From Rhodotorula mucilaginosa (Eukaryota > Basidiomycota > Microbotryomycetes > Sporidiobolales > Sporidiobolaceae): 64,000 bases of DNA. The stretch spans positions 744,001-808,000 of the forward strand of contig CP137874.1 in NCBI GenBank assembly GCA_034406715.1, read 5' to 3'. This document shows positions 33,138 to 44,440 of the stretch, one piece after another; positions within the stretch are counted from its first letter, which is position 1, and every line of letters starts with the position of its first letter. The notes beneath the pieces were generated by a model that had not been told where the DNA came from, made no database searches, and saw only the letters and a program-made list of their open reading frames with translations. A program made the translations under genes and the position numbers.

Positions 33138-35997
33138 ATGACCAGCGTTATCGGATTGGGTAAGCAGTGCCGTCTGTCTGCGTTCAAGTAGACCGGCCAC
33201 GCTGACCTTGCTCGCCCCTCCTCTGCTTCACCGGTGCAGACATTGGCCAGTACGGCTCAAAGGCGAGTTTTTTCTCCTCCATTTCGAGCACACCTCGGCT
33301 CGGAACCTTCTTCGCTCTTCGCGCCGCAATCTGCGCTGCAGGCGAACGCGCGAGATGCTCAGGACAGGTACCAAGGTGCGATCGAGCAGCACGCTGACCC
33401 TCGTGCGACGACGCAACAGATCGGTGCTGCCCGGAACCGCGGTATCGACATCCTCGTCAATGAAACCTCGAACCGCGCCACTCCGTACGTGTTCCCATGC
33501 GCCTCGCGTACCGAGCCGACAATGTGCACTGACGACAGTGGCCTTCCGCCTCCAGGTCGCTCGTTGCGTTCGGCCCGCGCTCGCGCATGATCGGTGAGGC
33601 TGCCAAGACTCAGGAGACGTCCAATTTCCGCAACACGGTCGGCTCGCTCAAGCGCCTCATCGGACGGACACTCGAGTGCGTCACTCGACTTCCTCGTGCA
33701 TGTGTGTACGCTGTCTCGTGCGCGGGCTGACTCGTCTTGAAAAATTCGTTGCAGGGACCCGGATGTCGAGGTAGAGCGCAAGTTCATGAACGCCGAGCTC
33801 GTCAAGACTGGCAACACCGTCGGCGTTAGCGTAAGTAGAACATTGAGCCAAAGGCGATGCACGCGATTGCAGACTGACCCGCCGCCGCCGCCACCCGCAG
33901 GTCAACTACCTCGGTGAGAAGACCGAGTTCTCGGCGACTCAGCTGTACGCCATGTACCTCGCCAAGCTCCGCGACACTGCCGCCAACGAGCTCAAGTCGG
34001 CCGTCAACGACATTGCGATCGCCGTCCCCGTCTGGTACACCGAGGTCCAGCGCCGCGCCGTCCTCGACGCCGCCGAGATTGCCGGCCTCAACTGCCTCCG
34101 CCTCATCAACGACACGACTGCGACCGCTCTCGGCTACGGCATCACCAAGACTGACCTCCCCGCGCCCGAAGAGCCGTCCCGGCACGTCGCGTTCGTCGAC
34201 ATTGGCCACTCGGACTTTTCCGTCTCGATCGTCGCCTTCAACAAGGGCTCGCTCGTCGTCAAGGCGACCGCGTACGACCGTCACTTTGGTGGCCGCGACT
34301 TTGACTACGCCCTCGTCGAGCACTTTGCCAAAGAGTTCCAGACCAAGTACAAGATCGACGTCATGTCGAACAAGAAGGCCGTGTTCCGTCTCACCGCCGC
34401 CGTTGAAAAGGCCAAGAAGATCCTCTCGGCCAACCCGCTCGCGCCAATCTCGGTCGAGTCGATCATGAACGACATTGACGCTTCGTCGACCCTCGAGCGC
34501 GAGGCGTTCGAGGAGCTCATCAAGCCCCTCCTGAACCGGGCGACCGAGCCGCTCCAGCGCGCTCTCGCCATGTCGGGACTCCAGAAGGAGGACATCACCT
34601 CGGTCGAACTCGTCGGCGGCTCGACCCGTATCCCCGCCCTCAAGAACATCATCCAGGAGTTCTTTGGCCGCCCGCTCTCGTTCACCTCGAACCAGGACGA
34701 GGCGATCGCGCGCGGTGCCACCCTCGCGTGCGCCCAGGTCTCGCCCGTCTTCAAGGTCCGCGAGTTCAAGACCACCGACGCCCAGATCTTCCCGATCAAG
34801 CTCGTCTGGGAGGCGTCGGCCGACGCTGCCGCCGACGAGGGTACCGAGCTCGTCGCGTTCGACACGGGCAACGCCATCCCGTCGACCAAGGTTCTCTCGT
34901 TCTCGCGGTCCGAGCCGTTCGACCTCGAGGCTCGCTACGCCAGCCCGGAGCAGCTGCCCGGTGGCGTCAACCCGTTCATTGCCCGCTACACCGTCAAGGG
35001 TGTCAAGCCGGCCGCTGACGGCGCCAAGAGCCTCGTCAAGGTCAAGACCCGCCTCGACCTTTCGGGCGTTCTCTCGTTCGAGGGTGCGACCCTGTACGAG
35101 CAAGGGCCCGAGGAGGAGGTCGAGGCCGCCCCGGCACCGATGGACGCCGAGGGTGGTGCTGCTGCTCCTGCTGCTGAGGGTGAGGCGGCCGCTCCGGCCG
35201 AGCCGGCCAAGAAGGTTCGCAAGACGACCAAGACGGCGCTGCCGGTCGTCGCTGCCGGCCTCCGCCTCGACTCTTCGCTGATCGACGAGTTCCGCGAGAA
35301 GGAGGGCCAGATGTTTGCGACCGACAAGCTCGTGATCGAGACCGAGGACCGCAAGAACGCGCTCGAGGAACTCTGCTACGAGGTTCGCGACCGCGTCGAG
35401 ACTTCGTGGGCCAAGTACTCGACCGACCAGGAGAAGGCCAAGCTCCGCGAGCTCGCCGCCGCCGCTGAGGAGTGGCTCTACTCGGAGGAGGGAGAGGACG
35501 CGACCAAGTCCAAGTACGTCGAGCGCATCAACGAGATCCGCGCCGTGTCGGACCCGATCGCGCTCCGGGTCAAGGAGACGGACGACCGCCCGCGGGCCGC
35601 CGCCCAGCTCCGCGAACTGTTGAACCAGTACCAGGAGAAGATCAACAGCGGCGACCTGTCGCACATCCCCGAGGACAAGTTGCAGACCGTCGTCGAGTCG
35701 GTCGCCAACGCCGAATCGTGGTTGTCCAACAAGCTCGCGAGCCAGGCCGAAAAGATGCCCTACGAAAAGTTGTCGATCACGTCGGCCGAGATCCTCAAGC
35801 GCCGCGAGGACGTCTTCAACACGTGCGCTTCGATCGTCACCATCCCCAAGCCCAAGCCCAAGGCGACCGAGACTGAGGCGCCCGCGGCTGAGACGGCCGA
35901 GGCGACTCCGGAGGTCGACATGGCCGACGCGCAGGAGGTGCCGGTCGAGGGTGACAAGGAGAAGGAGTCGGACATGAAGGTCGACGAGCTCGACTAA
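33138..35997 (+). CDS. SSE1: Hsp110-type chaperone / Hsp70 nucleotide exchange factor
   Basis: Six exons (33138-33159, 33240-33262, 33420-33484, 33556-33675, 33755-33830, 33901-35997) give 800 residues. The spliced N-terminus reads [20 protein letters not shown] and [20 protein letters not shown], matching the Hsp110 phosphate-1 loop with the same spacing as yeast Sse1. Later motifs are [71 protein letters not shown] and [20 protein letters not shown]. The substrate-binding part has the family's acidic/Ala-Pro linker ([16 protein letters not shown]) and a helical lid. Sse1 drives ADP release from cytosolic Hsp70 and holds unfolded clients. The intron after 33262 uses a GC donor (AAG|gcgagt). 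The ending KVDELD is acidic. Confidence 0.95.
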
Positions 35998-36354
35998 GCC
36001 CCTCTCCTCCTCATCCGCCCCCAAAAGACGTTCGACCCTCTCCCACGACCGTCTCAAATCCCGCCCTTCTTTCTTCCCCTCTTACCTCTCACAACCCCAT
36101 CATAAGTCCCTCTCGAAAGTAGGGAGGGCCGCTGTATAGCCGCTCGCGCCTCTCCAAAGCAGTCATCAACAACTAGAAAAAATCTTGGAGACAAACCTCT
36201 CTCTTGTGTGCCATTCTATCCCTTGCGCCTTTTTGGCTCGCATGACGCGCAAAACCCGTCTTGAACTGGCTGCTGTACTTGTTGGATTGCGGACGAGCTC
36301 AGAGAGAAAAGAGAGAGAGAGAGGGAGAATCGGGATGCTCTACGCGCACCACCC
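35998..36354. other. Convergent 3' intergenic region
   Basis: These 357 bp separate the stop codons of the Hsp110 gene (plus) and VMA16 (minus). The first part is C/T-rich, later parts are purine-rich (agagagaaaagagagagagag around 36300-36325). No gene was supported; both 3' UTRs are expected here. Confidence 0.5.
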
Positions 36355-37526
36355 TCACGCGAAATCTGCCGCTTTGCCGCTGTAGAAGTGTGTGATGCCG
36401 TCAGTTTCTTCCCGAGTCGAGTAGTCCTTGACGTTTGCGCGTGGACTTACGACATGAGTAGTGCGACGATGAGGCCGAAGAGGCCGAGGATGGACGAGAA
36501 GACCTAGGGAGTGAGGTGCAGTCAGCGTGGGCGGGCAACAAAAGCGAGATCGACGAGTGAGCAGGTGGCTCACCTCGATAACGAGGACCTGCGCATCCGC
36601 CACATTCAAATCTCAGACAGACGTCAGCATGCTGCCCAGGAAGCAGTCACGACGAGTCTCTGATCGTTGTCGTGGTCAGAACGCACCTTTACGAACAGTT
36701 GCGGGTCGGCCGCATCCGCGAGTGCGGCGTTCGAGCCCGAGATGCCGACCGCGATCCCGCACAAGAGGTTGCAAACTCCGCTCGTGAGACCGCCCCAGAA
36801 GAGGGCGTAACCCGTGTAGTAGTTGCTCGGGGTGTAGAGCGACTCGAGCGAGGGCGAGGCGACGAGCTTGGCGGAGAAGACGATCGAGGTGATGACGCCG
36901 CTGTTTTTGGTTGGAGTTCGTTTTGCGAGGAGATTGTTGTTCCCGAGGTCAGTTGGTGGTCTGGTGTGATTATGGTAAAGGAAGAGCGCGTGGGACGTAC
37001 TAGATTCCGACGACCTGGATTTTCGGCGATGGACGAAGTGGAGCGGAAGCGAGTCAGCATATCGGCCCTCGAGAAGGCAGTGGGATTTCTTTCACCTCGC
37101 AAAAGATGATACTATGAGGGGTGGCGGCACAGGTCAGCGCTTCCGGCAGGCAAGCCTCGAAGAAGGCGGGGGACGGGGACGGACCTGATCAAGTTTTTTG
37201 TTCGGATTCGGGGTGTCCGGACACTTCCGCCGAGGATGGATGCTCCCGTGATCCAGATGCCCCTGTACAGGAGAGAGAAAAAGGTGGGTGAGCGGGAACC
37301 AGGGCGTGCGAGAAAGAGGAGAGACGGGACTGTACCATCCTGCGCCTGCGACGCTGAGGCCGATGTTGAGCCCCATTCCGGTGAGGGCCCAGACATACGG
37401 GCTGGTCTGTTCGAGGAATGCGCCCGGGTTGAACTGGGTCCCTGAGCCGGTAAAGAGGATGTAGCCGGCAAAGAGGGACGCGAGCAGGACGGTCGAGTAG
37501 GCCGTCACGGACGAGAGGTACGCCAT
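36355..37526 (-). CDS. VMA16: V-type ATPase proteolipid subunit c''
   Basis: Eight minus-strand exons (37336-37526, 37185-37262, 37096-37111, 37001-37014, 36687-36900, 36574-36588, 36451-36503, 36355-36379) give 201 residues, close to yeast Vma16. The protein has five hydrophobic helices. Diagnostic segments are [60 protein letters not shown] with the essential lipid-facing glutamate (about Glu95), [20 protein letters not shown], and [20 protein letters not shown] ending SGKAADFA. It forms part of the proton-translocating rotor ring of the vacuolar membrane V0 sector. Three exons are only 16, 14 and 15 nt; each is needed to keep phase and rebuild conserved residues. An upstream in-frame extension exists but lacks conservation, so the Met at 37526 was taken as start. 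Confidence 0.92.
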
Positions 37527-37608
37527 CGCGGGCGAGGGCGGGGCGAGTTTAGAGCGTCTCGGCGTGTTCGGCTTTGTGGCTCTTGGACTGGTCGAGCTGC
37601 GAGTATAG

Positions 37609-37692
37609 CTGTTGAGGTCAGTCGGAGTGAGAGGTGGAGCCGAGGTGCAGTCGCTGTGCGACTCGACTCGGTGCTGGTTCAAGCGTACTTAC
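37609..37692 (-). other. Candidate 5' UTR intron of VMA16
   Basis: On the minus strand a strong donor (gcctc|gtaagtacg) at 37692 is followed by a branch-like ctgac and an acceptor ctgacctcaacag ending at 37609. The 84-bp length fits local introns, and no ATG in frame lies in the putative upstream exon. Confidence 0.45.
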
Positions 37693-39130
37693 GAGGCTAA
37701 ACGGCGCGGTATGGACCCTTCCTGCAAGACCCGCTTGACCCTGAATGCGCGTGCAGTCGATGATGGTCGAGTCTCAACGATGACGGCGAACCGCTCTTTC
37801 GCTCAGTCGCTTCACGTCGACCACTCTCAAGGGCACGGTGTGATCGATCGGCCGTCACACGCTATGCACTCTTCGCCCGCTCGCCCCGCGCTGTGACTTC
37901 CGCCCAGACCGTTCATTTCCCTTGCTGCTCTCGTCGACCGCTGCCTGCGCCTGAACTCGACCGCTGGGCCCTGGGCCAGCTTCTGGACCTGCATTCGCAT
38001 GCTACTAGCAAGTGCTGCATACGGACTCTCATCTCCGGTTCGGAAAAGTCGAGGCTGCCAACGTGCTGCTTCGCTGGTCTCCTCCGCGCACTGGGCGCGA
38101 GCGTGCGCATCTCTAGCCGTACACGACCTCGACGCGCAGCAACATGTCAGCCTTGTCCGCCATGACGTCTCATCTTCAAGACAACTGCATCAGACGTCCG
38201 GCGTGGGCGAGAGAGAGGCTAGGTCCGAGTCGGCAGATTGCTTGCAGGCCGATCTTGAACGGCGACATGCAACTCTTCAAGCGCAGAGCACCCACTCGGA
38301 ACCCCATCCACGCACGACGAACACGTCCACCGAGGGGTGGCAAGCGATCCCCGAGCAGCTGCCTTGGACCCTTCCCCGACGCTCCGCCTTTCATGCCAGC
38401 CACATCAAACTTGCCTCGCCCCTCTTGCGAGGCTGCCGGACTTTCTTAAACCTGTACTCCTCAGGTTTTATACTCTCACTCTCGGGGAAGCGTCAGGGGT
38501 AAACCCGTTTCGGCACGGGAGGGGCGAAAGGAAGGAGCGAACGCTCGGTGACAGATACTCCTCCTCGAGAGGGGGGATCGCACATTCAGTTGACGCGGAC
38601 TGGCAGTCCAGACACCCCTTAAACATCATTCGCCCTCACTTTCGCTTAATATGCCCCACTCCTTCGGACCCACCTCCGCGTTCGGCGGAAGGGAAGCGAA
38701 TGACAAGTCTTTGACTGCTCCTGCTTCCACCCCGAATTCTGCTCTTCCGCACGCGGGCTGCACTTCGGACAAGGCGCGCGCCACTCGATTTGCCTGCTCA
38801 CACGCACCGACGCATGTGCGCGATCCTCGCCCCGCGTCTCTTCCTTTCAGGCCAAGTTGGCGGAGGGAATTAAAGGGAGGAGGAGGAAGTCGCCTCACCG
38901 CCCGGAATCGTTCTTGCTCTTTTCGAAAGTCCTTGCATTCACATTTTGCCTCAATGAGCCCCTACTACTGTGTATCTGCCTGCCCCCCGAAAATGGACCT
39001 ACCTGCTTTTTCTGCAGCGCGACTGATTCGCCACCACGGAACGATCTAGCGACCCGGCAAGTCGATACCTCCGCACCTTTCGAGCAACACTCGGACGCTG
39101 ACAGGCGCTGTGTATATGAAAAGTCGAGAG
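37693..39130. other. Gene-poor DNA outside the left inverted arm
   Basis: About 1.4 kb with no recognised gene. It contains a segment at about 38738-38880 that resembles 45980-46150 in the same orientation, including tgcctgctcacacgcaccg and gacgcatgtgcgc. Translations of the two on the minus strand share RTCVGA..QA, so an old gene fragment is possible. Confidence 0.45.
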
Positions 39131-41660
39131 AGTCTGAGAAAGGTACTCACTCGACGAAGAGAGTCATCTTGCATTTGTAGCTGTTTTGGCGGACATCGGA
39201 ACGGAGAGAAGAAGTTGGAAATCAGCGACATGTTCTGAAGCTGAGCGAGTCATTAATCTCTTGTCAGATCGACGACTGTGAGTTTTCAAGTCGGAAAATG
39301 CTTCTGATACTTGCACAGACGATGGCAGGGCGAATGTCTTCGACCCGTCCCACCGTAGAGAGAAGATCCGCGCGATTGTGCGAATTTCCCTTGCCGGGCA
39401 CACCTCCTTCACAGAGGTGCCACCGGTAGTAACGCTACAGCCGTTCGAAAAGCTGTTTCGTCACCTGCCGAAAAAGCCCGAGAAGGAATGACTTGCCTGA
39501 AAGAACGGAACGGTGCGAGAGCCTTGCGAAGTGCCACTCTGTCCGCGTCCGTTTTCCTCTCTCGCAACGAGGTACCGTAGAGCGAACTGCAGCATCAAGG
39601 GGCGCAGAAACGAGGAAAGGGTCAGCCTACATTCGGCTGTGTGAGATCACCTTCTCTTGTCAAGTCCGCTGAACTCATGAAGCCGCAGCATGCGGCTGAA
39701 CGAAATGCCGAACTGCGCAAGCGAAGACTCCGCGAGGGATCTCCGCTCCATCCTTCTGCCAGAAGAGGGCGTCGTTCCCTCTTCAGACCCGAAAGTGACC
39801 TTCGTGCATTTCCGCACGACCTCTTGCTCGCCGCCGAATTGAGGGAGGGAGGGGTCTCCTCTCCTTCCCTTAGGGTGGCTGAAACGGGCTCCGTCCCCTA
39901 CTCCTCCTGCCCGAAAGAGACCTTCGTGCCTTCCCGCACGACCTTGATTGCCGCCGAGTTGGCGACAAGCCACGCAAATGCAGACCCCGACACGGTCTCC
40001 GTTCCATCCATCTGCCGGACGAGGGCGTCGCTCCCTCCTTTCCGAAAACGATCTTCGTCCATTTCAGCTCAACTTACGAGCCGCCGAATCGGCGACCATT
40101 CGATATGTACCCCCAGCGCTTCAGAAGCATAGGTTCTGATGCTGCCAGGCGTTTTGCATAAAAAGCGGAAGGAGCCCGAGAAGGAGACTCACTTGATGAG
40201 GAACCGTCTCGGCGCTTGCGGCTGTTTCGCGGTCGATGAAGAGGAGAGAAGGTCAGCCACTAGGTGCGAAGCTGAGCGAGCCATCATCTCTTGTCAATGC
40301 GCAGCCTGCAAGCCCTCTTCCCTTCCCTTCGACACGTTCCCGGAAGGAAGCTGCGCCGATAGTAAGGGCACGGCGTTCTTTTTGAACGCTCTCGCGTACC
40401 TGCTGAAAAAGCCCAAGAAGACCACTCACCTGTAGTGTCACGTTTGTAGTCACGGGCGTCGAAAGGTCAGCGGGGTCAGAGATAGAAATTAGTCAGATCC
40501 GCACTTACCCATAAGAAGAGAAACGGAAACTCGCGAAGAGCTGTGTCGGAGAAAGGTTTCTACGGAACTCGGCGTGACGAATAGAGAAAGGTCAGCCGAC
40601 ATTTGTCATGCTGAGTGAGACCACCTTCTCTTGTCGAGTCCGGCCAGCTGGGGCAGCCCCCACTCTGGCGAGCTGCGCAAGAGGACCATCGTCGGGTCTC
40701 CTTTCTCCTCCTCCTCGGCGAAAGCGGGCAGTCGTGCTATGTAGCACGACTTGCGCGGCGCCGGTTTCGGCGACGAGTGATGCGCTCCGAGAGCGCTCTC
40801 AAAGCACCGCTCTGATGCTGCTACGGTGACTCCTGCGAGGTCACCGTCTTCTTCTTCCTCCTCCTCCATGGAAGAGGGTATTGTGCTGGTGCAGCACGAT
40901 TCGCTGGTCGCTGGGCCGGAGTTTGGCGACCGGCGTTGCGCTTCAAGAGCGCTTTCGTAGCATCGTTCTGATGCCGCCGTGCGGTACTGCGCACGGAAAG
41001 TGGAAGACGCCAAGCCCAAGAAGGAGACTCACTCTCGTACATGAGACGACCACGACGTTCAGAAGGCGAGCGAGGGTCAAGGAATAGCGGGCGTGACCAC
41101 CGGAGGGGCGAGGACCTGTGGGCGAAAGAATCTTCCTTCCTTCGTAAACGCGGTATCAAGGAAAGCGAAAGTCAGCCGACATCGTCATGCTGAGTGAGAT
41201 CATCCTTGCTCTCGTCAAGTCCCGCTGCAAGGAAGCCGAAGAGATTCGACTCTCGGCGCCGCCGAGGCTGGCAAAACACCTCGTGCTCGGCTGCGCCGAG
41301 AAGGACCCCTGCTATGTCCTCAATCCCTCCACCGGCAAGAGACCGGAAGAGGTCGTCGTGCTAGCACGACTTGCTAGCCGCCGAATCAGCGACTAGCTCT
41401 GCGCTCAATGAGCGCGATGCTCCATGGTGTGCATGGAGAGCGGGAGAGCCCGAGACCGGAGACTCACTCGGCGAAAGAATCTGTCTCGGCGCTCGCGGCT
41501 GTTTTCGTGGCGGATGGAAACGAAGGCAAAGTACAAGGTCAGCAACCAAAGGCGAAGCTGAGCGAGCCACCAAACTCCTTGCGATCTGGCGCTTGCGAAA
41601 ACGTCCGGTCGGATGGGTAGTCGTAGGTCGGAAAGCCCGAGAAGATGACTCGCCTGGAGC
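39131..41660 (-). repeat. Left arm, outer tandem array of intron-like modules
   Basis: The complement of gtgagtctccttctcgggc or a close variant recurs seven times: 39131-39150, 39475-39497, 40173-40192, 40410-40430, 41013-41031, 41448-41468 and 41635-41655. A second motif, gaagctgagcgagccatcat or tgctgagtgagaccaccttc followed by tcttgtcaa, alternates with it near 39225, 39625, 40255, 40595, 41175 and 41545. Read on the minus strand, several donors are preceded by 29-31 nt mini-exon-like pieces (39151-39180, 40193-40221, 41468-41498) with CTGAC/CTGAT-plus-CAG upstream. The spacing is roughly 350-400 bp between motif classes. No transposase or polymerase motif is visible. The matching array lies in the right arm in opposite orientation. 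Confidence 0.7.
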
Positions 41661-41978
41661 AAGGAGGTCTCCAACGCAGCTCATCCACGACCCTTGTCTT
41701 CCGCAAGAGAGTACCTTTGTGCAAGAAAACGGAAAACACGTAAGTCAGCTCTCGGAGTCTTCGGTGGGGAGCGAACAACCTCGGGTTTGTTGGCGACGCT
41801 CATCCTTCCGGATGCGCCACCAGGGTCTGTCAAAAGCGCGAGTGGGAGCTGACGACTCACGGGCACCAGGAATCCGGCAGAGTAAGCGCCCTCTAGACCA
41901 AGCGAGCCACGTATCGATTGCGACGAGTTGAGCGGGTTCAGGATCGGCACCAAGCTCGACCGGTGGTCGAGTAGCATA

Positions 41979-42850
41979 GACCTGCAATGCGTCACCGCCC
42001 AGCAGTCGTCAGTCAATCGCACTCCTCTATCGAAATCGAACTCTGAATCTGCTTCTCGGCGACGGATCGAAGATCAGTTTCCTTGTACTCCGCCGAAGTA
42101 GAAGAGGTTACCTCCCGACGTCGCATGCAGGTACTCGCGATGTAGATGCCGTAAAATTCGTAGATTTGGTCCATGAGGTCGATCAGAAAATTCATCGGTT
42201 GGTACTTGTCGGCCAGGGTGTTGGACCCTCGTAAACGAGTTGGCGGAAGGGGAGGTTGAACTCCCGAGGAAGGAGCGCGAGACCGCTGCTGCGAGAGTAA
42301 CGCACCTGTGTACGACGTCTTTGTCTTTTGAGACAGTCATCCGCGCGTGGCCGAGCTTGACGGTGCGGACCGAACGAGACTCGGCATGCGCTCCCGCGAC
42401 CAATCAACACCGATGGTGCTACCTGGTTGGACTTCTTGAGGCCGGTCGAGCAGCGTATACCTGTGATGCGCCACCGCCGAGCAGTCGTCAGTCAATCGCG
42501 CTCTCTCCTCGAATGTACATGTGCTGCTTGTCCACGACTACGATGATGACGACGGATTCTTGCTGCGTACCCCCGCGTTTCCGCTGATGGGTGAACCCGA
42601 AGTTCTTGTTGATGATCATGTTCTTGATGAAGTACGGGTAAAATTCTCGTAGACATGCCCAAATAGGGCGGCCAGGGTGTTGAATCCTCGTAAAGTCCTT
42701 GCGGTGGGAGGTTGAACTCCCGAAGAAGGACGAGCGTGAGACTGCTGCTGCGAGGGCAACGCACCTTTGTGTACTGCGCCCGACCATTCAGTCGATCATT
42801 CAGTCGATCATTCGTACTCGACCGAGCTTGACGAGGAGGCGAGCGAGCCA
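41979..42850 (-). repeat. Left arm, two tandem paralogous segments
   Basis: Two direct copies, about 41979-42410 and 42459-42850, begin with the same block (gcagtcgtcagtcaatcgc) and end with a block containing gggaggttgaactcccga and ctgctgcgag..aacgcacc. On the minus strand the second block translates in all copies to R(C/Y)xRSSxLAL..REFNLP....(L/V)YE(G/D). The middle of each copy is unrelated or highly diverged. A third copy occurs inverted at 52403-52690. Conservation at the protein level while the DNA drifts hints at a once-coding exon. Confidence 0.65.
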
Positions 42851-43431
42851 TGCCGAGGCGATTTCGAGAGGGGGAGGAGCAGAACTTGATTCGGCTCTCA
42901 GAAGAGGGGTCGGGCTCGAGCAGTCAATCGTTTTGTGAGCTCGTAAACGTCTGTAGGCGGCCAAGAGCGGGTGGCAAGCGTCAGAAGAGTCGTGGAGGCG
43001 GCGCTGGGGAGGACTCGAGGCCGCACCGCTCGATTCGCAGTCAGCATCGCTTGCGGCGCGCTGCGCGAGCGGGCAGGTCGACTGGGTGTGGTAGTCGGGC
43101 TTGAACTTGTGTGTGCGCCCGCTGACTGAGTCGGTATAGGCCGGCAGTGGCGCGCGAGCGGTCAAGGAGGAAGCGATGACGCGGAGGCTTCGAAGGGGCT
43201 CGAGCGGCCAATTTCGCTCGCCTTGAGCTGGTCAGAGTCAGTGTAGGCCTCCATCAGCTTTTCGCATAGCATATCGTATGGGATAGAATGGACGTCGCAC
43301 GTCGCTCGGAGAGGGTAGGCGAAACTCTCGCAAGTGGCGTTGCGTGCAACGACTCGACTCGTGCGTCTCGCCGACTCGTTCGTCTCGCCGAGGCGAGCAG
43401 GGTTATGAAATGTAGTCGTGAGGCGGATCAT
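42700..43431 (-). repeat. Left arm, highly conserved block
   Basis: This block is the inverted partner of 51755-52466. From 42800 to 43165 it aligns base-for-base with 52003-52368 (coordinates sum to 95168) with two differences that I noticed. An 18-nt indel lies near 43390. On the minus strand 43162-43431 encodes an open stretch with YPLRATCDVHSIPYDMLCEK and LMEAYTDSDQLKASEIGRSS, kept in the right-arm copy. Open frames run outward from the core in both arms. Confidence 0.85.
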
Positions 43432-44440
43432 ACCTATCTGATTCTTTACAAGTGAGCTATCGAGGCAGCACCCACGCCGTCCGCAAAGACGGCTCGGCCG
43501 CAGGGAGGGTTTCCTTTACCTCCCCTGCCTCGGCTCGTGCACCTCCGCTTGCCCGGACGAGCCCTGCGGTCAAGGCTGTTGAGTCAGTCAGGCCAGGAGG
43601 GTTGTGCTCTGTCGGGGACGAGACGCACGTAATGCACAGGCTTTGAGGGAAAACGAGCTGCCGCTGCACTCTTGTTCCGGCGATTTCGGCATCGACGAGG
43701 TCAGACTGCAGCGTCTCTTGGCACACTTTCAAGCAGTAGAAGAAGAGGTTATGTAAGTCTGAGTTTCGCCCTGCTAGGGTGAGGACGTGTAGGCCCAAAC
43801 AGGATCGGAACGAGCCCGTGGCCGAACAAAGAAGCAGGGCGACCCCGCGATGATCAGCGAACGCTTCTGGCTGAACGCACAGCATACACCCCGGTACCGG
43901 GATAGGACGGAAGCACGTTCGCAGTGGCTGCGGCGCTTCTCTCGGGAAAAGCGTGATGACATGCACACCGCCGGTGCGAAGTCGACCCTGAGGAGCTGTG
44001 ACGAGCCTCGACGCAGCCGATTTTGCGGGTACCGATTGACAGGCGAGGCGCGGAAGCTCGATTCGGCACATATGTATGCCCAGCAGCTAGTAGCAATGCC
44101 GGGACAGCCGCGTGGGTCCCTCGGGCGGGGCGGCGAAATGAGAGCGGGATGAGCGCATCGTCTGCATGCAGCTGCGTAGGCCAACCAGAGATCAGCATAG
44201 CCCACACGCTTAGAGCACCGCAAGGGAGTCCAAGCTGCAGGCGACGGGAGAACAAGAGCTGCACTAGAGCGCAATTGCGATGCAAGCAAATCCCTCGACG
44301 CAGCTCCGCGGATTTTGTGCCAATCCCCGCTTTCATCACGTCCGGCGAAGAGGAGTCCTCGAAACCGCTCTCTGCTGCACTCCGTACCATGCTGGCACAT
44401 CCAGCGAGGCTAGGAGACCCGAAAAACTTGCCCTCACCCC
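43432..44440 (-). repeat. Left arm, inner diverged part
   Basis: Diverged but clearly related, in inverted orientation, to 50765-51750. Anchors: cgtgcacctccgcttgcccg with ccctgcggtcaaggctgttg at 43536-43585; caggatcggaacgagc with gcgaccccgcgatgatcagc near 43800-43860; and accatgctggc..atcc.gcgaggctaggag near 44388-44425. No supported gene. Confidence 0.7.

Noticed and set aside
42210-42770. tRNA B-box-like sequence (gaggttgaactccc)
   Set aside because: It resembles a T-arm hairpin, but there is no matching acceptor stem, D-arm or anticodon arm, and the segment is part of the repeated REFNLP block.
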